The notes under the pieces are model-generated. The model was not told the DNA's origin. It saw only the letters and a program-made list of their open reading frames with translations, and did not search any database. This document shows positions 6,728-9,200 of a stretch of DNA of 9,200 bases, in pieces (position 1 is the stretch's first letter; each line of letters starts with the position of its first letter). Source of the DNA: Acholeplasmataceae bacterium (lineage in GTDB: Bacteria; Bacillota_I; Bacilli_A; Acholeplasmatales; Acholeplasmataceae); contig DOYO01000135.1 in NCBI GenBank assembly GCA_003518475.1, positions 1 through 9,200 on the forward strand. Direction: 5' to 3'. Both the position numbers and the translations under genes were made by a program.

Positions 6728-7123
6728 CTATTTAGTTTTGACTGATGGGGGGGATACTTCTTTATCTTTAACAAGTGATTTACCTTTAATATTGTGAATT
6801 GGTCTAGCAATACTTATAAGTTTATATTCGAGATCATCATTATGAATCGCAGTGATTTTCCACTTACTAATCTCAACAATTGCATTTGCTGGGTCAGTTT
6901 TATCTACCTTTTTTCTTAAACTCTTACCTCCGGTATCACTAATACTAATGTACTGATTCAATCTCGTCTTTATCTTTTGTGCATATGCACTTCCAATGTA
7001 CTTGATATCATCATCAATACTCAGTATATAAACACCATAAAAATCAAACTTTGATAAGTCAGAAAAATTTCCTTCAACCATAATAGCATCTTTCATTAAT
7101 TCAGAAAGTTTCATTAGTGACAT
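6728..7123 (-). CDS. GIY-YIG endonuclease-like protein
   Basis: This 131-aa protein carries a recognisable GIY-YIG nuclease core: G-V-Y-I-L (30-34), K-Y-I-G-S-A (41-46), Arg54 in a following helix, and D-L-E-Y-K-L-I-S-I-A-R-P-I-H-N (97-111), with Glu99 as likely metal ligand and Asn111 as the terminal conserved residue. All key residues are present, so activity is plausible. I chose the ATG at 7121-7123 because GTAGGTG lies about 8 bases upstream; the GTG at 7132 would be inside that site. The gene has its own extended -10 promoter. The tail (KDKEVSPPSVKTK) is hydrophilic. No DNA-binding domain is attached, unlike many homing enzymes. It could be a homing-type, restriction-type or defence nuclease. 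Confidence 0.78.
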   Translation of the reverse strand: MSLMKLSELMKDAIMVEGNFSDLSKFDFYGVYILSIDDDIKYIGSAYAQKIKTRLNQYISISDTGGKSLRKKVDKTDPANAIVEISKWKITAIHNDDLEYKLISIARPIHNIKGKSLVKDKEVSPPSVKTK

Positions 7124-7146
7124 AAAATACACCTACTTTTATAAAC

Positions 7147-7155
7147 ATTATATCA
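7147..7155 (-). promoter_or_regulatory. Extended -10 promoter for the GIY-YIG gene
   Basis: On the minus strand, TGA followed by a perfect TATAAT (hexamer 7147-7152) forms an extended -10 element. There is no good -35, which such promoters can lack. Transcription would begin near 7140, about 17 bases before the ATG. The site fills the short gap after the HNH gene. Confidence 0.55.
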
Positions 7156-7168
7156 AACAATGTTTACT

Positions 7169-7465
7169 TTACTTAGGTTTTTCTTGATTTATTAGGTTCC
7201 CATCTTTATCAAATCTAATCTTATTACTGAAGCGTTCATGCTCCTGGTTATGACATTCCCTACAAAGCAACTCCAAGTTGTCTTGATTTAAGCTTACCGA
7301 TGTATCTCTAACATTGTCAATCGAGAGTCTATCCTTATGATGAACTTCAATTCCAATTGCTCCACAACGTTCACAAAGTCCATCCACTGACATGATCTTG
7401 AGTTCACGTGCTGCAAGCCATGCAGGTGATTTGTAGAAATTATGTAGAACCTTTGGTTTTTTCAT
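7169..7465 (-). CDS. Phage HNH endonuclease
   Basis: This 98-aa protein is a small HNH nuclease of the kind that assists terminase cutting in cos phages such as HK97 (gp74). It opens with the typical H-N-F-Y-K-S-P-A-W segment (8-16). C-E-R-C (31-34) and C-R-E-C-H (68-72) form the zinc knuckle pairs. V-H-H-K-D (41-45) holds the catalytic histidine, and N63 and H72/H76 complete the motif. The ATG at 7463-7465 overlaps the end of metK by 26 bases and has no clear ribosome-binding site, so translation probably depends on coupling to metK. It is normally found just before terS; here two extra genes intervene. Confidence 0.92.
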   Translation of the reverse strand: MKKPKVLHNFYKSPAWLAARELKIMSVDGLCERCGAIGIEVHHKDRLSIDNVRDTSVSLNQDNLELLCRECHNQEHERFSNKIRFDKDGNLINQEKPK

Positions 7466-8579
7466 AGGCTTGTTTCAGTTCAGCTACTTTAGCTTCCACA
7501 TGTTCCCATCGAACTGGTAAATCTTCACGTCCCATATGTCCATAGGTTGCTAACTTCTGGAACTTCACTTTATCGAATTCTAGTTCTTTTCTTATGTTAG
7601 CTGGTGTGAAATCAAAGTGTTGTTTAACCAACTCAAACAAGTCTTCATCGGATAATATTCCAGTACCAAAGGTATCAATCGAGACTGCGACTGGGTTTGC
7701 AACACCAATGGAATAGGACACACAGACTTCGCACGTGTCGGCCAAATTTGCCCCTACGAGGGCTTTTGCAACGTATCTGGCATAATAAGCCGCACTGCGG
7801 TCAACCTTGCTTACGTCCTTACCAGAAAAGGCTCCACCACCGTGTTTCGCATACCCACCATAAGTATCAACGATTATCTTTCGACCAGTTAAACCCGAAT
7901 CACCATAAGGTCCGCCTATAACAAATGCACCTGTAGGATTAATGAGAATATTGATACCAGTCAGATCCTTGCCGATCATTGGTTTGAGTACTTCTTCGGT
8001 GATGATTTCTTTAGCGATGAGCAGATTTACATTAGGTCTTGTTTGTGCTGAAACGATGATAGTATCATAAGTGAATGGTTTCCCATCTACATATCTTACC
8101 GATACTTGGCATTTACCATCTGGACCAAAAATGTGATTGTACTTTGTTTTCCGAAGTGTGTCTAATTCTTTAGCTATATCGTGTGCAACTACAATCGGTA
8201 GCGGCATGAGTTCTGGTGTTTCTTTACACGCAAAACCATACATCATCCCCTGATCACCCGCACCTTGTTGATGATCAAAAGTTTCATTCACACCTTGTGC
8301 AATGTCTGGTGATTGTTTGGATATCTTTTCTAGGACACAAAACGCATCGTCATATCCGATATCCTTGAGTACTTGTTTTGCGATATCTGAATACTCAACT
8401 TTTGCAGTAGTTGTTACCTCTCCAAAGATAACGATTAAATCATCCTTGATGGCTGTTTCAACTGCTACTCTTGCTGTTTGGTCTTGTTCTAAGATTGCAT
8501 CAAGTATCGCATCACTGATTTGGTCGCAGATTTTATCTGGATGTCCACTAAAGACAGATTCACTGGTTATGATTTTCAT
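7440..8579 (-). CDS. metK: S-adenosylmethionine synthetase (methionine adenosyltransferase)
   Basis: This 379-aa enzyme makes S-adenosylmethionine from methionine and ATP in the cytoplasm, with release of phosphate and diphosphate. The family motifs are intact: GHPDKICDQISDAILD (12-27), GAGDQGMMYGF (106-116), the glycine-rich GGGAFSGKD loop (247-255) followed by KVDRSAAY (258-265), and the C-terminal YGHMGREDLP (346-355). Its length is close to that of bacterial enzymes, slightly short at the C-terminus. AGAGGA precedes the ATG at 8577-8579. The gene lies inside the phage module and overlaps the HNH gene, so it is a phage-carried copy. Likely uses are supply of SAM for phage DNA methylation or replacement of host SAM during infection. 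No methyltransferase is in the window. Confidence 0.95.
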   Translation of the reverse strand: MKIITSESVFSGHPDKICDQISDAILDAILEQDQTARVAVETAIKDDLIVIFGEVTTTAKVEYSDIAKQVLKDIGYDDAFCVLEKISKQSPDIAQGVNETFDHQQGAGDQGMMYGFACKETPELMPLPIVVAHDIAKELDTLRKTKYNHIFGPDGKCQVSVRYVDGKPFTYDTIIVSAQTRPNVNLLIAKEIITEEVLKPMIGKDLTGINILINPTGAFVIGGPYGDSGLTGRKIIVDTYGGYAKHGGGAFSGKDVSKVDRSAAYYARYVAKALVGANLADTCEVCVSYSIGVANPVAVSIDTFGTGILSDEDLFELVKQHFDFTPANIRKELEFDKVKFQKLATYGHMGREDLPVRWEHVEAKVAELKQAYEKTKGST

Positions 8580-8592
8580 GTTGTCCTCTTTC

Positions 8593-8604
8593 TAGCAAGA
8601 AAAA
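8593..8604. repeat. 12-bp direct repeat, right copy (after terminator upstream of metK)
   Basis: This is identical to the copy at 5614-5625 and in the same position relative to a terminator hairpin. It may be a conserved terminator tail or a trace of recombination; the sequence does not decide. Confidence 0.5.
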
Positions 8605-8624
8605 GGGAAGCAATGAGCTCCCTT
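8600..8624 (-). terminator. Terminator-like hairpin upstream of metK
   Basis: The transcript pairs AAGGGA (8619-8624) with UCCCUU (8603-8608), extended by GC/GC with one bulged base around a 5-base loop. A U run follows (8600-8604). It lies between the preceding small gene and the metK ribosome-binding site, and metK has no clear promoter after it. Late transcripts would therefore have to read through, or it tunes metK level. Confidence 0.65.
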
Positions 8625-8645
8625 ATATGCTTTGATTTGATTGTG

Positions 8646-8942
8646 TTACTTAATTGCTACTTTTGGAAGATAAGCCGTGTACCGAGCATAATGGTATCCT
8701 TCGCTTTCAACCAGAATTCCAAAATCATGCGAATCTGATGTGACAAATATGCAATGAAACACTGAAAGATTGTCACGAAACATATGCTCAAGATTCTCTT
8801 TGATGAAATCGTAATCGTTTAGTGGGTCTTTGATAAAACATTCAAATAGGTCTTTATCGATAACCACTTCTTTTTCAATGACAAATTCATCTTGAGGTAT
8901 CAGTTCGCTACTAGTTGCCTTGCGTATAAAGTTAGTTTTCAT
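8646..8942 (-). CDS. Small phage protein, possibly DUF6329-like
   Basis: This 98-aa protein is acidic. I chose the ATG at 8940-8942 because AGGA lies about 8 bases upstream and the upstream in-frame starts fall within the preceding gene in another frame. The first half is charged (D-E-F-V-I-E-K-E-V-V) with a predicted helix around 42-57. The second half, F-G-I-L-V-E-S-E-G-Y-H-Y-A-R-Y-T-A-Y-L-P (74-93), resembles a conserved ILV.SEG..YARY.A..P pattern I associate with small phage proteins of the DUF6329 type. That match is from memory and unverified. It overlaps the upstream gene by 11 bases. Function is unknown. Confidence 0.7.
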   Translation of the reverse strand: MKTNFIRKATSSELIPQDEFVIEKEVVIDKDLFECFIKDPLNDYDFIKENLEHMFRDNLSVFHCIFVTSDSHDFGILVESEGYHYARYTAYLPKVAIK

Positions 8943-9200
8943 TGCTGGTTTCCTCATCAATCTTCCAAGCAGTATAGACGCTTCGATACGTGCAGTCCCA
9001 AATATCAAGGATGACGCCATCTTTACATACTGCCACATGACCAGCCATCTTAAGAATAAATGTTCCTGTTGGGTGAAGCAGAGTAAAATCCGAACCTTTG
9101 ATTCTAGGCTGACCTTTGATTGCTTTGAAAATCAATCTTGGCTTGCCTTCAAAATACTTGTATAAGAACTCGGTGTCTTTGTAACTTGTGAAATTCCATT
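8932..9200 (-). CDS. Phage hypothetical protein, C-terminal part (N-terminus beyond window)
   Basis: The frame is open to the right edge: the reading continues upstream of a TTG at 9133-9135 as W-N-F-T-S-Y-K-D-T-E-F-L-Y, so the start is outside the window and the TTG is not the true start. The 88 visible residues contain K-G-S-D-F (about 34-38), H-P-T-G-T-F-I-L-K (about 42-50), A-G-H-V-A-V (about 52-57) and D-I-W-D-C (about 65-69). A Gly-His-hydrophobic strand followed by D-x-W-D is compatible with the second half of a papain-like cysteine peptidase fold (catalytic His and Asp), but the Cys-containing half would lie outside the window. This is a weak inference. The gene overlaps the next gene by 11 bases. 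Confidence 0.7.
   Translation of the reverse strand, partial: WNFTSYKDTEFLYKYFEGKPRLIFKAIKGQPRIKGSDFTLLHPTGTFILKMAGHVAVCKDGVILDIWDCTYRSVYTAWKIDEETSNEN

Noticed and set aside
7697..7921. Plus-strand reading frame opposite metK
   Set aside because: It is a shadow of the strongly conserved metK frame and has a low-complexity His/Arg/Gln-rich translation. The same applies to the plus-strand frames at 825-1028, 1203-1442, 4521-4781 and 8302-8595.
8580..8645. SAM riboswitch upstream of metK
   Set aside because: The gap is only 66 bases and holds one simple hairpin with a U run. No multi-helix junction or kink-turn pattern is visible.
1..9200. CRISPR array, tRNA gene, integrase or attachment site
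   Set aside because: No regularly spaced repeats, cloverleaf, recombinase gene or terminal duplication is visible in the window.
1..9200. Alternative genetic code with TGA read as Trp
   Set aside because: TGA ends several genes at sensible places, and two of these (terS and the protease) overlap the next start as ATGA. Trp residues use TGG.

Overview
The window is a stretch of tailed-phage (prophage-type) DNA from a low-GC, Bacillota-like host. Every gene I can support lies on the minus strand, so transcription runs from the right edge to the left edge. TGA is used as a stop in several genes (DUF4314, small terminase, the ClpP-class protease). Strong AGGAGG/GAGGT ribosome-binding sites precede most starts. 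This fits the standard bacterial code rather than a Mycoplasma-type code. The phage backbone is the HK97-type packaging and capsid module.

Reading in the direction of transcription (right to left): a partial gene entering from the right edge (8932-9200) and a small phage protein (8646-8942); a terminator-like hairpin; a complete S-adenosylmethionine synthetase, metK (7440-8579); an overlapping small HNH endonuclease (7169-7465); a GIY-YIG nuclease-like gene with its own extended -10 promoter (6728-7123); a GC-rich block that is a candidate cos site (about 6701-6724); a PIN-like nuclease-fold gene (5664-6638) ending in a terminator. Then come a DUF4314-like gene, the small terminase and the large terminase (5563 down to 3380). 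Next is an independent two-gene cassette (ClpP-class/SDH serine protease plus a 67-aa protein, 3304-2112) with its own promoter and terminator. The capsid module follows: portal (806-2020), a 66-aa protein, the HK97 prohead protease (39-629), and the first codons of the next gene, probably the major capsid protein (1-19).

The backbone genes would recognise DNA (small terminase, HNH), cut and pump it (large terminase), pass it through the portal and mature the prohead (protease). Tight overlaps, including ATGA at terS/terL, indicate translational coupling. Two blocks do not belong to this machinery. One is the GIY-YIG/PIN pair between HNH and the terminase genes. The other is the protease plus small-protein cassette between large terminase and portal. 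Both are visibly A+T-richer than the backbone and carry their own transcription signals, as expected of phage cargo genes such as defence, exclusion or lysogenic-conversion genes. The protease cassette is the best candidate for an undescribed system. The sequence alone does not show what either block does.

The RNA-level structure is unusually rich. A pair of mutually exclusive hairpins lies in the portal leader. A terminator-like hairpin with a cUUCGg tetraloop sits inside the small terminase coding sequence. Two terminators are followed by the same 12-nt sequence.
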